Shown: positions 28,224 through 37,678 of the stretch, piece by piece
Layout: each line of letters begins with the position of its first letter
Numbering within the stretch: position 1 is the stretch's first letter
Assembly: GCF_900637195.1 (NCBI RefSeq)
Contig: NZ_LR134356.1
Coordinates: forward strand, 3,534,001-3,598,000
DNA from: Mycolicibacterium aurum
GTDB lineage: Bacteria; Actinomycetota; Actinomycetes; Mycobacteriales; Mycobacteriaceae
DNA length: 64,000 nt
Direction: 5' to 3'
The notes under the pieces: model-generated
Told to the model about the DNA's origin: nothing
The model's input: only the letters and a program-made list of their open reading frames with translations
Databases searched by the model: none
Position numbers and translations under genes: made by a program

Positions 28224-29621
28224 CTATGTCAGCGGCGTGAGGTCCTGCAACAGCGTCGGCACGAGTTCGCTGACAGTCGGATGAATGTGCATCGTCCGGG
28301 AGATCGCGGTGTAGGGCAGCTTCGCGGTCATGACGTCGAGGATCAGGTGCACGACCTCGTCACCGCCGACGCCGAGGATCGCGGCACCGAGGATCTCCTT
28401 CGTCTCGGCATCGACGACGACCTTCATGAAGCCCTGGGTCTCGCCCTTCTCCACCGCGCGGCCCACGCGGGTCATGGGACGCTTGCCCACCAACGCTTTT
28501 CGACCCGATTTGCGGACCTCGTCAGCCGTCATCCCGGCTCGGCCGAGCGGCGGGTCGATGTAGAGCGCGTAGGTGGTGATGCGATCGCTGACCCGGCGTG
28601 GGTCGTCGTCGAGCAGGTTGGCGGCGACGATCTCGAAGTCGTTGTACGAGGTGTGGGTGAACGCTCCGCGCCCGTTGCAGTCGCCCATCGCCCAGATGTG
28701 CTCGACGCTGGTGCGGAGCTGATCGTCGACGACGACGTACCCCCGCTTGTCGATCTCGACCCCGGCGACATCGAGGCCGAGGTCGTCGGTGTTCGGCTGC
28801 CGCCCCACCGCGACCAGCAGATGGCTGCCGGTGATCGGCTCCGCGCCGGCTCGCGGCGTGACGGCGAAGCCGCCAGATCCACTGCCGCTGTTGGTGAAAC
28901 TGATCGCGTCGGCGCCGACGACGACGGTGATCCCCTCGGCTTCGAGGATGTCCTTGATCGCGGCGGACACGTCCTCGTCCTCGCGGCCGGTGAGGCGTGG
29001 GCCTTTCTCGATGACGGTCACCTCGGCGCCGAAGCGGCGGTACATCTGCGCGAACTCGAGCGCGATGTAACTCCCGCCGATGATCACCAGATGCTCGGGC
29101 ACTACGTCGAGATCCAGGATCCCGACGTTCGTCAGATAGTCGACATCGGCCAGCCCGGGCATATCCGGGGCGACGGCGCGGCCGCCGACGTTGAGAAAGA
29201 TGCGGTCGGCTTCGAGAAGCCGATCACCGACCCGGATCGTGTGCGGACTCTCGAACCGGGCATGGCCGCGAATCAGCGTGGCGCCCTTCATCCCCTCGAT
29301 CCAGGACTCCACACCCTCCCGGTCGCCGCCGCTGATGCGGTCCTTGCGCGCCTTGACCGCCGCCATGTCGATCTCCACGTCGCCGGTCTTCACCCCGAAG
29401 TCGGCGCTGCGCCGGGCCAGATGTGCGGCATGTGCGCTCGCGACAAGGGTCTTGGTGGGGATACAGCCATAGTTCACGCAGGTGCCGCCGACCAGTTTGC
29501 GTTCGATCACGGCGACTGTCTGCCCGGCGGCGGTGAGCCGGCCGGCCAGCGGCGGGCCGGCCTGCCCGGCGCCGATGATGATCGCGTCGAAATGCTCTGC
29601 GGTGGAGTCGGACACAGACAT
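28224..29621 (-). CDS. Flavin disulfide oxidoreductase (mercuric reductase/dihydrolipoamide dehydrogenase-like)
   Basis: A 465-residue class I pyridine nucleotide-disulfide oxidoreductase. It has the FAD fold IIIGAGQAGPPLAGRL and the redox disulfide Cys48/Cys53 in GGTCVNYGCIPTKT. The NAD(P)H fold is VIIGGSYIALEFAQMY, and the second FAD contact is WAMGDCNGRGAFTHTS. The dimer-interface histidine motif HIHPTVSEL is near the C-terminus. No N-terminal metal-binding HMA domain and no C-terminal Cys pair are present, so mercury reduction is unlikely. It resembles RclA-type or orphan mycobacterial oxidoreductases. The natural electron acceptor is unknown. It starts 9 bases after the DUF4126 gene, forming a two-gene unit. 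Confidence 0.85.
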   Translation of the reverse strand: MSVSDSTAEHFDAIIIGAGQAGPPLAGRLTAAGQTVAVIERKLVGGTCVNYGCIPTKTLVASAHAAHLARRSADFGVKTGDVEIDMAAVKARKDRISGGDREGVESWIEGMKGATLIRGHARFESPHTIRVGDRLLEADRIFLNVGGRAVAPDMPGLADVDYLTNVGILDLDVVPEHLVIIGGSYIALEFAQMYRRFGAEVTVIEKGPRLTGREDEDVSAAIKDILEAEGITVVVGADAISFTNSGSGSGGFAVTPRAGAEPITGSHLLVAVGRQPNTDDLGLDVAGVEIDKRGYVVVDDQLRTSVEHIWAMGDCNGRGAFTHTSYNDFEIVAANLLDDDPRRVSDRITTYALYIDPPLGRAGMTADEVRKSGRKALVGKRPMTRVGRAVEKGETQGFMKVVVDAETKEILGAAILGVGGDEVVHLILDVMTAKLPYTAISRTMHIHPTVSELVPTLLQDLTPLT

Positions 29622-29630
29622 GGTGGCGGC

Positions 29631-30113
29631 CTAGACCAGGCTGACGAGGAACGCGACCAGGAAGCCGCCCCCGACGGCGATGACGTCCTCGATGAAGGCG
29701 CCGGGGCGGTCGTTGCCGTTGTTCGACGACGCCAGCCGGCTGCGTAGTTCGGCGCCGGCCATCGTCCCCAGAACAGCACCGACGACGCCGGCCCCGGTGG
29801 CGGAGAAGGTGTGGAAGAACGCGCTGCCGATGACGGCACCGGCGAATCCGCCGGTGACCAGCCGGGCGATGAACTGCGGCGGCACCTTACGGCTCGGAGT
29901 CTTCGGTAGCTGATCGGTGATCAGCTCACCGATCAGCAGAATGGTCAGCACGGTGACGGTGATCGGGTGGGCCATCCACTCCGACCATTTGTCCGTCACG
30001 TCGATCCAACCGAGCATCGCACCCCACGCCACCACGGCCGGGGCGGTCATCGCGCGCAAGCCGGCGATGACACCGATCATCAGGGCCAGCACCAGAACGA
30101 GAACCTGAGTCAT
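29631..30113 (-). CDS. DUF4126 membrane protein
   Basis: A 160-residue integral membrane protein with about four segments: VLVLVLALMIGVIAGLRAMTAP, ITVTVLTILLIGELITDQLP, the glycine/alanine-rich LVTGGFAGAVIGSAFF with GVVGAVLGTMAG, and a C-terminal VIAVGGGFLVAFLVSLV. The GLRAMTAPAVVAWG start and DQLPKTPSR motif are characteristic of DUF4126. It corresponds to the Rv2120c position. The function is unknown. It is the upstream partner of the flavin oxidoreductase, so a link to redox or envelope stress is possible but unsupported. Confidence 0.82.
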   Translation of the reverse strand: MTQVLVLVLALMIGVIAGLRAMTAPAVVAWGAMLGWIDVTDKWSEWMAHPITVTVLTILLIGELITDQLPKTPSRKVPPQFIARLVTGGFAGAVIGSAFFHTFSATGAGVVGAVLGTMAGAELRSRLASSNNGNDRPGAFIEDVIAVGGGFLVAFLVSLV

Positions 30114-30180
30114 CGGACCTCCAGGGGGTGGATGGACACCCGGACGCTAACACGCGTGGCCCTGGCTCGAGAGGTGTCGA

Positions 30181-31032
30181 TCAGAAGCGGCAGAACCTGA
30201 TGTCGGAGGCCAGGATCGCCTTCGCCCCGATGGCCGCGAGCTCGTCCATGATGGAGTTGACGTCGCGGCGCGGCACCAGGGCACGCACCGCCACCCACGC
30301 CGGGTCGGCCAACGGCGCGATGGTGGGTGATTCCAGTCCCGGGGTCACCTCGGTTGCCCGGTCGAGCACCGTTCGGGGACAGTCATAGTCGAGCATCAGG
30401 TACTGCTGACCGAACACGACACCCTGCACGCGGCCCGCGAGTTGGTCGCGGGCGGCTGCGGTGGCGGGGTCGGCGTCGACGCGCTCGATGAGTACGGCCT
30501 CGGAGTCGCACAGCGCGTCACCGAATGCGACCAGCCCGTGCAGGCCGAGCGTGCGGCCGGTGCCCACGATGTCGGCGATCACGTCAGCCAGCCCCAACTG
30601 GACCGAGATCTCCACCGCTCCGTCGAGCCGGATGACTGTTGCGTCGATACCCCTGTGCGACAGGTCTTTCCGCACCAGGTTCGGGTACGCGGTGGCGATG
30701 CGCCGGCCTGCGAGGTCGGACACCGTCCAGTCGCGGCCTGCCGGGGCGGCGTAGCGGAAGGTGGAGGAGCCGAAACCCAGCGCCAGGCGTTCGGCGACGG
30801 GCGCATCGGACTCCTGGGCCAGATCGCGACCGGTGATGCCGAGGTCCAGTTCGCCGGAGCCGACGTAGATCGCGATGTCCTTGGGCCGGAGGAAGAAGAA
30901 CTCGACGTTGTTCGACGGGTCGACGACCGTGAGGTCCTTGGAGTCGCGCCGTCGGCGGTATCCCGCCTCGGAGAGGATCTCGGCGGCGGATTCGCTGAGC
31001 GCGCCCTTGTTGGGGACGGCCACCCGGAGCAT
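30181..31032 (-). CDS. hisG: ATP phosphoribosyltransferase
   Basis: First enzyme of histidine biosynthesis: it joins ATP and PRPP to phosphoribosyl-ATP. It is the 283-residue long form, with a C-terminal ACT-like regulatory domain that binds histidine ([28 protein letters not shown]). Catalytic-domain motifs include [23 protein letters not shown] and the PRPP loop GTGRTL. I use ATG 31032 because it gives the family N-terminus. An upstream in-frame ATG at 31086 overlaps the hisE stop by one base (TGATG) and would add 18 low-complexity residues. Coupled translation makes that a real alternative. Confidence 0.95.
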   Translation of the reverse strand: MLRVAVPNKGALSESAAEILSEAGYRRRRDSKDLTVVDPSNNVEFFFLRPKDIAIYVGSGELDLGITGRDLAQESDAPVAERLALGFGSSTFRYAAPAGRDWTVSDLAGRRIATAYPNLVRKDLSHRGIDATVIRLDGAVEISVQLGLADVIADIVGTGRTLGLHGLVAFGDALCDSEAVLIERVDADPATAAARDQLAGRVQGVVFGQQYLMLDYDCPRTVLDRATEVTPGLESPTIAPLADPAWVAVRALVPRRDVNSIMDELAAIGAKAILASDIRFCRF

Positions 31033-31085
31033 CGGTGTCTGCGCGCCCGACGTCGCGGATGGGTCGCTTGCGCGAGGAGCGGACA

Positions 31086-31367
31086 TCAGAGCTTCTTGTA
31101 CACGTCGTCGAGGGACAGCCCGCGCGAGAGCATCAGCACCTGGGTCCAGTAGAGGAGCTGGCTGATCTCCTCGGCGAGCGCGTCGTCGCTCTCGTGTTCG
31201 GCGGCCAGCCACACCTCGCCGGCTTCTTCGAGGATCTTCTTGCCGATGCCGTGCACCCCGCCGTCGAGTGCGGCGACGGTGCCACTACCGGCCGGGCGGG
31301 TGCGCGCCCGCTCGCCCAGTTCGGCGAACAACGCATCGAAGGTCTTCACGGGAGGAGATTGTTTCAC
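31086..31367 (-). CDS. hisE: Phosphoribosyl-ATP pyrophosphatase
   Basis: A 93-residue all-helical pyrophosphatase, the second step of histidine synthesis. [18 protein letters not shown] leads to the MazG-like metal motif ([18 protein letters not shown], then [18 protein letters not shown]). It ends [10 protein letters not shown], as in M. tuberculosis HisE. It is the single-function form, with HisI elsewhere. The GTG start at 31367 follows GGGAGGAG on the minus strand only loosely. It precedes hisG directly, with the stop codon touching hisG's alternative start. Confidence 0.96.
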   Translation of the reverse strand: MKQSPPVKTFDALFAELGERARTRPAGSGTVAALDGGVHGIGKKILEEAGEVWLAAEHESDDALAEEISQLLYWTQVLMLSRGLSLDDVYKKL

Positions 31368-31394
31368 GCCGGGCAGGGCCGGCTGCCGACCGGC

Positions 31395-32867
31395 TCAGCC
31401 GGCCGCGGTCTTGTCCTCGCGCATGATCGACCCGTGCATGTCCTCCAGCGTCACTCCCTTGGTCTCCATCACCCACCGCCAGACGAACAGACCCGAGAGG
31501 ACTGCGCAGAGCCCGTAGAAGCCGTACGCCAGGCCGAGGTGCTCCCGCAGACCGGGGAAGGTGACCGTGATCAGCCAGTTGGCCGCCCACTGCCCCGCAG
31601 CGGCGAGCCCGAGGGCGGCAGCCCGGATCCGGTTGGGGAACATCTCGCCGAGCAGCACCCACACCACCGGTCCCCACGACATCCCGAACGCGACGACGAA
31701 CAGGTTGGCCGCGATCAACGCGATGACTCCGGACGCGCCCGGCAGGCTGGGGGTCCCGTCGGGATTGACCGTCGCGTTGGCGAAGATCACCGCCATCGTG
31801 ATCAGGGTGACGGCCATGCCTGAGGAGCCGATCAGCAGCAGCGGCTTGCGGCCGATCTTGTCGATCAGCGCGATCGCGATCAGCGTGGTGAGCACGTTGA
31901 TCACCGACGTGATCACGGTGTAGATCGCCGATTCGTCGGCGCTGAACCCGACCGCCTGCCACAGCACATTGGAGTAGTAGAAGATCACGTTGATGCCGAC
32001 GAACTGCTGGAAGATCGACAGCCCGAGGCCCACCCAGACGATCCCGTAGAGACCGCCGGTCGGCTTGCGCATGTCCCGCCAGGACGGCTTGTCCTCGCGC
32101 TCCAGTGTCTCCTTGATGCGCGTGATGGTGATCTCGAGATTCTTCTGCCCGAGCAACATGCTCAGCACGCGGCGGGCCTCCGGGATCTTGTGGCTGGCAA
32201 CCAGATACCGCGGCGATTCCGGGATCGTGAAGGCCAGCGCCCCGTACAGCACCGCCGGTAGCGCCATGGCCAGGAACATCCACCGCCAGGCGTCCAGACC
32301 CAGCCACAACGGTTCATTGGGGCCGCCGGCCAGCCATTGCAGCAGGTAGTTCACGGCGAACGACAGGAAGATGCCGGACACGATGGCCAGCTGCTGCAGC
32401 GACCCGAGGCGACCGCGGATCCCCGGCGGTGAGGTTTCGGCGATGTAGGCGGGGGCGATCACCGAGGCGACGCCGACACCGATGCCGCCGACGATGCGGA
32501 AGAGCACCACGGTCCACACCTCATGGGCGAAGCCGGTGCCGAAGGCGCTGACCAGGAACAGCACCGCGGCGATCTTCATCACCGCGATCCTGCCGATCCG
32601 GTCGGCGATACGGCCTGCGGTCATGGCGCCGGCCGCGGCACCCAGCAGCGCGGAGGCGACGGCGAAGCCCAGCTCGGCGTTGCCGATGCCGAAGTCCTCC
32701 TGGATCGAGTCGACCGCCCCGTTGATGACCGCACTGTCGTAGCCGAACAGCAGACCGCCGAGCGCGGCGACGGAGGCGATCCGCACCGCGGTCTTGCCGG
32801 ACGAGAAGTCCTGACCCTCCTCGAAAATCTCGGGACCTTCCCCGACGGGACCACCCTGACCGGCCAT
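31395..32867 (-). CDS. Sugar porter (MFS) transporter
   Basis: A 490-residue major facilitator of the sugar porter family with twelve membrane segments. Signatures: GGLLFGYDSAVINGAVDSI in helix 1, GRIADRIGRI after helix 2, PESPRYLV after helix 6, and GRKPLLLIG after helix 8. The last loop has the family ending (VMETKGVTLEDM). It probably imports a hexose, pentose or inositol with protons; the substrate cannot be told from sequence. ATG 32867 is preceded by GGAAAGG at good distance. HisE begins 27 bases after its stop on the same strand, so readthrough is possible. Confidence 0.9.
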   Translation of the reverse strand: MAGQGGPVGEGPEIFEEGQDFSSGKTAVRIASVAALGGLLFGYDSAVINGAVDSIQEDFGIGNAELGFAVASALLGAAAGAMTAGRIADRIGRIAVMKIAAVLFLVSAFGTGFAHEVWTVVLFRIVGGIGVGVASVIAPAYIAETSPPGIRGRLGSLQQLAIVSGIFLSFAVNYLLQWLAGGPNEPLWLGLDAWRWMFLAMALPAVLYGALAFTIPESPRYLVASHKIPEARRVLSMLLGQKNLEITITRIKETLEREDKPSWRDMRKPTGGLYGIVWVGLGLSIFQQFVGINVIFYYSNVLWQAVGFSADESAIYTVITSVINVLTTLIAIALIDKIGRKPLLLIGSSGMAVTLITMAVIFANATVNPDGTPSLPGASGVIALIAANLFVVAFGMSWGPVVWVLLGEMFPNRIRAAALGLAAAGQWAANWLITVTFPGLREHLGLAYGFYGLCAVLSGLFVWRWVMETKGVTLEDMHGSIMREDKTAAG

Positions 32868-32985
32868 GTGGCGACCTTTCCGCAACGTTGCGTGATACGA
32901 ATCACATTCAAGCACTCACGTGCTGCCGCCGGAGGTGTTCCCACAAGTGGGCCCGATCAAGCACACCGAATCGGCGGCAGGCGGG

Positions 32986-33669
32986 TCAGGCGCTGCGTTC
33001 GCGCAGTTCCTTGTCGATCTCGTGGTGGATCCTGCGCAGATCCGCCACCGACAGGCCGGCCAGCGACGCGGCGTGGCGACGGCGGATGCCACCGGGCACC
33101 GGCACGTCGTTGGGGACCACGAGGACCGCGCAGCCGGCCTTCTCGGCCGCCGCGGTTCCGGTCACCGAGTCCTCGACCGCCAGGCACTCCGAGGGTTCGA
33201 GCCCGAGGAGCTCGGCCGCGCGCAGGTAGGGATCGGGGGCGGGTTTGCCGTTGGGTACCTCGTCGGCGCAGACGGTGGTCGAGAAGTAGTGGCGGCCAAT
33301 GCTGTTGAGTGCACGCTCGGTGAGCGCGCGCTGCGTGTTGGTGACCAGAGCCATGGGAGTGCCTACCGCGGCAAGGGCTTCCAGCATCTCCCGGGCGCCG
33401 TCGCACCAGGGCAGCCCGTCGTCGAAGAGATCCGCGGTGTACCGGTGCAGCCAGCGAATCGACTCCGCCATCGCCGCCGGGTCCGGGTCACGACCGACTT
33501 CGGCGTAGACCGTCACCATCGTCTCCTCGGCCGATGCGCCGACCAAGGCTGTGCGGGTTTCGCGGCTCATGGCGCCGCCGAACGTCTCGTACAGAGCGGA
33601 AAGTGACACATCCCACAGCTTTTCGGAGTCGACGAGGGTGCCGTCCATGTCCCACAGCACCGCTCGCAC
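32986..33669 (-). CDS. HAD-superfamily phosphatase (beta-phosphoglucomutase-like)
   Basis: A 227-residue HAD hydrolase of the subfamily IA type. Motif I is WDMDGTLVDS with nucleophile Asp7 and acid Asp9. Motif II is LVTNTQRAL, motif III the Lys in GKPAPDPY, and motif IV LAVEDSVTG with the metal aspartate. A helical cap lies at about 15-85. These features suit a small sugar phosphate or nucleotide phosphatase. It is divergent from the purine permease gene across 81 bases, so a role in nucleotide salvage is conceivable. The start is the GTG at 33669. Confidence 0.88.
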   Translation of the reverse strand: MRAVLWDMDGTLVDSEKLWDVSLSALYETFGGAMSRETRTALVGASAEETMVTVYAEVGRDPDPAAMAESIRWLHRYTADLFDDGLPWCDGAREMLEALAAVGTPMALVTNTQRALTERALNSIGRHYFSTTVCADEVPNGKPAPDPYLRAAELLGLEPSECLAVEDSVTGTAAAEKAGCAVLVVPNDVPVPGGIRRRHAASLAGLSVADLRRIHHEIDKELRERSA

Positions 33670-33750
33670 GACGCGATTGTGTCATGGCGTTGTTACATCG
33701 TGCTAACCGCTCGACGGGCGAAGTGCTGTGATCTGCCCGATTCTTGGACG

Positions 33751-35655
33751 ATGACGGCACCAACCTCGGCCAAGAAGGCCAGACGCGTTCACCCGGTCGA
33801 CGAGGTGCTGCCAATCCCCAAGCTGGCAACCTACGGTTTCCAGCACGTCGTCGCGTTCTACGCGGGAGCGGTGCTGGTGCCCATCATCATCGCGGGCGCG
33901 GTCGGGCTGTCGGAGCAGGAACTGGTCATGCTCATCACGGCCGACCTGTTCACCTGTGGCATCGCCTCGATCATCCAGGCGGTCGGGTTCTGGAAGATCG
34001 GGGTCCGCCTTCCCCTGCTGCAGGGCGTCACGTTCGCCGGCGTGTCCCCGATCATCGCGATCGGGCTGGCCAACGGCGGCGGCTCGGCCAGCATGGTCTA
34101 CGTCTACGGCGCGGTGATCGTCGCCGGGGTGTTCACCTTCCTGATCGCCCCGATCTTCATCAAGCTGCTGAAGTTCTTCCCGCCGGTGGTGACCGGCACG
34201 CTGATCACCATCATCGGGTTGTGCCTGGTGCCGGTAGGCGCGCTCGACGCGGTGACCAACCCGCACACCCACGAGCCCGATCCGACCAACATCCGGTGGT
34301 TCCTCTACGCCCTGGGCACGATCGCCATCATCGTCGCCATCCAGCGGTTGTTCAGCGGATTCGTGGCGACCATCGCCGTGCTGCTCGGGCTGGTGATCGG
34401 CTGCGCCGTTGCCTACGCGCTCGGCGACATGGATTTCGACAGGGTCGGTGACGCCGCCGCACTGGGCTTCACCCCGCCGTTCCTGTTCGGGATGCCCAAG
34501 TTCGACTTCGTCGCCTGCCTGACGATGATCATCGTGCTGATGATCACCGCGGTGGAATCGACCGGCTCCACCATCGCGACCGGCGAGATCGTCGGAAAAA
34601 GGGTCAAGGCCTCCGACATCGGCAATGTGCTGCGCGCCGACGGTGTCGCCACCACGATCGGTGGCATCTTCAACTCGTTCCCCTACACCGCGTTCTCCGA
34701 GAACGTCGGCCTGGTCCGCCTGACGGGCGTCAAGAGCCGCTGGGTGGTCGCCGCGGCAGGGGTGTTCATGATCCTGCTCGGCTTCCTGCCCAAGGTGGCG
34801 GCCATCGTCGCCTCCATCCCCAACCCGGTGCTCGGCGGCGCCGCGCTGACACTGTTCGCGACGGTCGCCGTCGTCGGGATCCAGACGCTGGGCAAGGTCG
34901 ATTTCACCGACCACCGCAACCTGATCATCGTGACGACCAGCCTCGCGCTGGCACTGTGGGTGACGTCCTATCCCGACATCGCCCAGGCCATGCCCACGGG
35001 GCTCGACCTGATCTTCGGCAGTGGTATCAGCATCGGCGCGGTGAGCGCCATCCTGCTCAACATCGTGTTCTTCCACACCGGCGGCCACGGTCCCCGGGTG
35101 GCCGGAGGCGGTGCCATCACCCTCAACGAGGTCAATGCCATGACCAGGGAGCGCTTCACCGAGGTGTTCGGACACGTGGTGCAGGACGTGCCGTGGGCCG
35201 TCGAGCGCGCCTACGAGCAGCGGCCGTTCACCGACACGAAGGCGCTGCGGGAGGCGTTCCAGGACGCCGTGCTCACCGGCTCCTCGGATCAGCAACTGGA
35301 GTTGCTCGCGGCGTTCCCCGACCTCGGCGCCGAGGACGACACCGGTCACGCGTTGGCGGTCGACCATGTCGCACTGTCCAATCTCGACGAGAACGACCAC
35401 AATGACGTGGTGCAGATGGCCGGCTCGTATCGGGAACACTTCGGTTTCCCGCTGATCATCTGTGCCCGCGAGACCGAGCACTTCGACCGGGTGCTCAAGA
35501 ACGGCTGGGCCCGGATGGACAACTCCCCCGCCGCCGAGAAGGCGTTCGCACTGATCGAAGTGGCCAAGATCGCCAACTACCGGTTCAGCGACCTCGTCGC
35601 CGACGCGAATCCCATTGCCGCGGCACGGTTCAGCCGACTCAACGAACTCCACTAG
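33751..35655 (+). CDS. NCS2 urate/xanthine permease fused to a degenerate OHCU-decarboxylase-like domain
   Basis: A 634-residue fusion. Residues 1 to about 455 form a nucleobase-cation symporter-2 transporter with the family QH motif (GFQHVVAFYAG) and the signature SENVGLVRLTGVKSR. Uric acid or xanthine is the expected cargo. Residues about 457-630 resemble OHCU decarboxylase (LNEVNAMTRERFTEVFG, PWAVERAYEQRPF, FGFPLIICARE, EVAKIANYRFSDLV). The active-site HPxLG motif reads FPDLG, with Phe522 replacing the catalytic histidine, so this domain is probably inactive and may act in binding or scaffolding. It heads the purine operon; uraD starts on the very next base after its stop. GATTCT lies 6 bases before the ATG. 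Confidence 0.88.
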   Translation: MTAPTSAKKARRVHPVDEVLPIPKLATYGFQHVVAFYAGAVLVPIIIAGAVGLSEQELVMLITADLFTCGIASIIQAVGFWKIGVRLPLLQGVTFAGVSPIIAIGLANGGGSASMVYVYGAVIVAGVFTFLIAPIFIKLLKFFPPVVTGTLITIIGLCLVPVGALDAVTNPHTHEPDPTNIRWFLYALGTIAIIVAIQRLFSGFVATIAVLLGLVIGCAVAYALGDMDFDRVGDAAALGFTPPFLFGMPKFDFVACLTMIIVLMITAVESTGSTIATGEIVGKRVKASDIGNVLRADGVATTIGGIFNSFPYTAFSENVGLVRLTGVKSRWVVAAAGVFMILLGFLPKVAAIVASIPNPVLGGAALTLFATVAVVGIQTLGKVDFTDHRNLIIVTTSLALALWVTSYPDIAQAMPTGLDLIFGSGISIGAVSAILLNIVFFHTGGHGPRVAGGGAITLNEVNAMTRERFTEVFGHVVQDVPWAVERAYEQRPFTDTKALREAFQDAVLTGSSDQQLELLAAFPDLGAEDDTGHALAVDHVALSNLDENDHNDVVQMAGSYREHFGFPLIICARETEHFDRVLKNGWARMDNSPAAEKAFALIEVAKIANYRFSDLVADANPIAAARFSRLNELH

Positions 35656-36174
35656 ATGGCAGGCGTGCACTCCCCGAAGCCGCTGGGCGTCGACGGTTTC
35701 AACCGCCTCACCGAGCGGCAGCGCATGCACCTGCTCTATGACGTGTGCTCGTCGCCGATCTGGGCCCGGCGCGTGCTGGCCGGTGGACCGTTCCGCGATC
35801 CGGAGGCGCTGCTCCGCCGCGCAGACCAGGTGCTTGCCGAACTGCCCGACGCCGAGCTCGCCGCGGCGCTCGACGGCCACCCGCGGATCGGAGCGAAGGC
35901 GGACAACGCCAGTTCCGCCCGGGAGCAGGCGAAGGTGGCCGCAGCGGATGACGGGGTCAAAACCGAACTGGCGGAGAAGAATCGGCTCTACGAGCAGACG
36001 TTCGGATACGTCTACCTGGTGTGTGCGAGCGGGCGCACCGCCGAGGAACTCCTGGATATCCTCACCGATCGCCTCGACAACGACCCCGACACCGAGCGTC
36101 GGGTGATGCGCTCGGAGCTGGCCAAGATCAACCGCCTCCGACTGGAACGCCTGCTGTCAAAGGAGACCGCATGA
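35656..36174 (+). CDS. uraD: OHCU decarboxylase (UraD), stand-alone
   Basis: A 172-residue 2-oxo-4-hydroxy-4-carboxy-5-ureidoimidazoline decarboxylase. Here the active-site motif is intact: His75 in GHPRIGAKAD, followed by Glu90 in SSAREQ. YEQTFGYVYLVCASGRT is the central strand, and the C-terminal arginines (AKINRLRLERLL) complete the site. It makes S-allantoin from OHCU, the third step after urate oxidation. It begins directly at the end of the permease gene, and its stop overlaps uraH (ATGA). The permease next door carries a second, degenerate copy of this domain. Confidence 0.93.
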   Translation: MAGVHSPKPLGVDGFNRLTERQRMHLLYDVCSSPIWARRVLAGGPFRDPEALLRRADQVLAELPDAELAAALDGHPRIGAKADNASSAREQAKVAAADDGVKTELAEKNRLYEQTFGYVYLVCASGRTAEELLDILTDRLDNDPDTERRVMRSELAKINRLRLERLLSKETA

Positions 36175-36494
36175 GCTCGCTGTCCACCCACGTCCTCGAC
36201 GCGGTGTCGGGCCGGCCCGCGGTCGGCGTCGCCGTGACGCTCACCGACTCCGACGCCGCCGTGCTGGCTTCGGCCCTCACCGACGGCGACGGCCGGGTCA
36301 GGTCGGTGGCCGAAAATCTCACGGCGGGCGTGTATCGGCTGCACTTCGACACCGGAAGCTACTTCCGCTCACAGGAAGTGGCCGCGTTCTACCCCGAGGT
36401 GGTCATCGCGTTCGAGGTGACCGACGAGGCGCCACACTGTCACGTTCCCCTTCTGTTGTCGCCGTTCGCGTACTCCACCTATCGAGGGAGTTGA
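36171..36494 (+). CDS. uraH: 5-hydroxyisourate hydrolase (transthyretin-like)
   Basis: A 107-residue HIU hydrolase of the transthyretin family. The N-terminal STHVLDAVSGRPAVGV has the catalytic His7. GDGRVR holds the conserved arginine, and the protein ends in the diagnostic YRGS. It hydrolyses 5-hydroxyisourate to OHCU as a tetramer in the cytosol. The start overlaps the uraD stop by ATGA. The open frame further upstream is within uraD and is not used. Confidence 0.95.
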   Translation: MSSLSTHVLDAVSGRPAVGVAVTLTDSDAAVLASALTDGDGRVRSVAENLTAGVYRLHFDTGSYFRSQEVAAFYPEVVIAFEVTDEAPHCHVPLLLSPFAYSTYRGS

Positions 36495-36509
36495 GATGGG
36501 GGTCCAGCC

Positions 36510-37676
36510 ATGAAAGCGGTGATCATCGGCGCCGGCATGGGCGGCATGAGCGCGGCGATCGCACTGCGCCAGATCGGGTTCGAGACCGCGGTGTATGAGC
36601 GGGTCACCGAGAACAAGCCCGTGGGCGCGGCGATCTCGGTGTGGTCCAACGGCGTCAAGTGCCTGAACTATCTCGGCCTGGAAGAGCAGACGGCACGGCT
36701 CGGCGGCATCGTCGACACCATGAGCTACATCGACGGCTTCACCGGCGACACCATGTGCCGGTTCTCCATGCAGCCGTTGATCGACGAGGTCGGCCAGCGC
36801 CCCTACCCGATCGCGCGTGCTGAACTGCAATTGATGCTGATGCAGGCCTACGGCCTCGACGAGATCGCGTTCGGCATGCAGATGGTGGCCGTCGAGGATG
36901 GACCCGAAGCCGCGACGGCAACATTCGCCGACGGGACGACGGTGAGCGCCGACGTGATCATCGGCGCCGACGGAGCCGGCTCGCTGACCCGCGAGTATGT
37001 GCTCGGCGGCCCGGTCACGCGCCGCTACGCGGGCTACGTGAACTTCAACGGCCTGGTACAGACGGACGACAGGATCGGCCCTGCGACCGAATGGACGACC
37101 TATGTCGGTGACGGCAAGCGTGTTTCGGTGATGCCCGTGGCCGACAACCGGTTCTACTTCTTCTTCGACGTGGTCGAGCCCCAGGGCACCCAGTATGAAA
37201 GGGGCAGCGCCCGTGAGGTTCTGCGTGCACACTTCGGCGAATGGGCGCCCGGCGTGCAGGTGCTGATCGACACGCTGGACCCGGCGACCACCAACCGGGT
37301 GGAGATCCTCGACCTCGACCCCTTCTATACGTGGGTGAAAGGCCGTGTCGCCGTGCTGGGCGATGCCGCGCACAACACCACCCCCGACATCGGGCAGGGT
37401 GGATGTTCGGCGATGGAGGACGCGATCGCACTGCAATGGGCGTTCAGGGATCACCCCGCAGACGTGCACGGCGCGCTGCTGGCCTACCAGCAGGCGCGCG
37501 CCGACCGTGCGGGCGATCTGGTGCTGCGCGCCCGCAAACGCTGCGACGTGACCCACGCCAAGGATCCGGACACCACCGCACAGTGGTATTCCGAGTTGCG
37601 GAACGAGGACGGCGGCAACATCATTCGCGGCATCGTCGGCAACATCATGGGTGGGCCCGTGACCCCGGTCATCTGA
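36510..37676 (+). CDS. hpxO: FAD-dependent urate hydroxylase HpxO
   Basis: A 388-residue flavin monooxygenase almost motif-for-motif like Klebsiella HpxO: KAVIIGAGMGGMSAAIAL, ENKPVGAAISVWSNGVKCL, RRYAGYVNFNGLV, LGDAAHNTTPDIGQGGCSAMEDA. Arg204 and Tyr216, the residues I recall as essential for urate binding, are at the same positions. It converts urate to 5-hydroxyisourate using NADH, FAD and oxygen, replacing the cofactor-free uricase of other organisms. It sits 15 bases after uraH and 2 bases before the xanthine dehydrogenase FAD subunit. Confidence 0.95.
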   Translation: MKAVIIGAGMGGMSAAIALRQIGFETAVYERVTENKPVGAAISVWSNGVKCLNYLGLEEQTARLGGIVDTMSYIDGFTGDTMCRFSMQPLIDEVGQRPYPIARAELQLMLMQAYGLDEIAFGMQMVAVEDGPEAATATFADGTTVSADVIIGADGAGSLTREYVLGGPVTRRYAGYVNFNGLVQTDDRIGPATEWTTYVGDGKRVSVMPVADNRFYFFFDVVEPQGTQYERGSAREVLRAHFGEWAPGVQVLIDTLDPATTNRVEILDLDPFYTWVKGRVAVLGDAAHNTTPDIGQGGCSAMEDAIALQWAFRDHPADVHGALLAYQQARADRAGDLVLRARKRCDVTHAKDPDTTAQWYSELRNEDGGNIIRGIVGNIMGGPVTPVI

Positions 37677-37678
37677 GC

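Noticed and set aside
28224..29621. Mercuric reductase (merA) of a resistance operon
   Set aside because: There is no HMA domain, no C-terminal cysteine pair, and no merR, merT or merB nearby.
33703..35880. 725-codon minus-strand frame
   Set aside because: Antisense to the purine permease; composition typical of a GC shadow.
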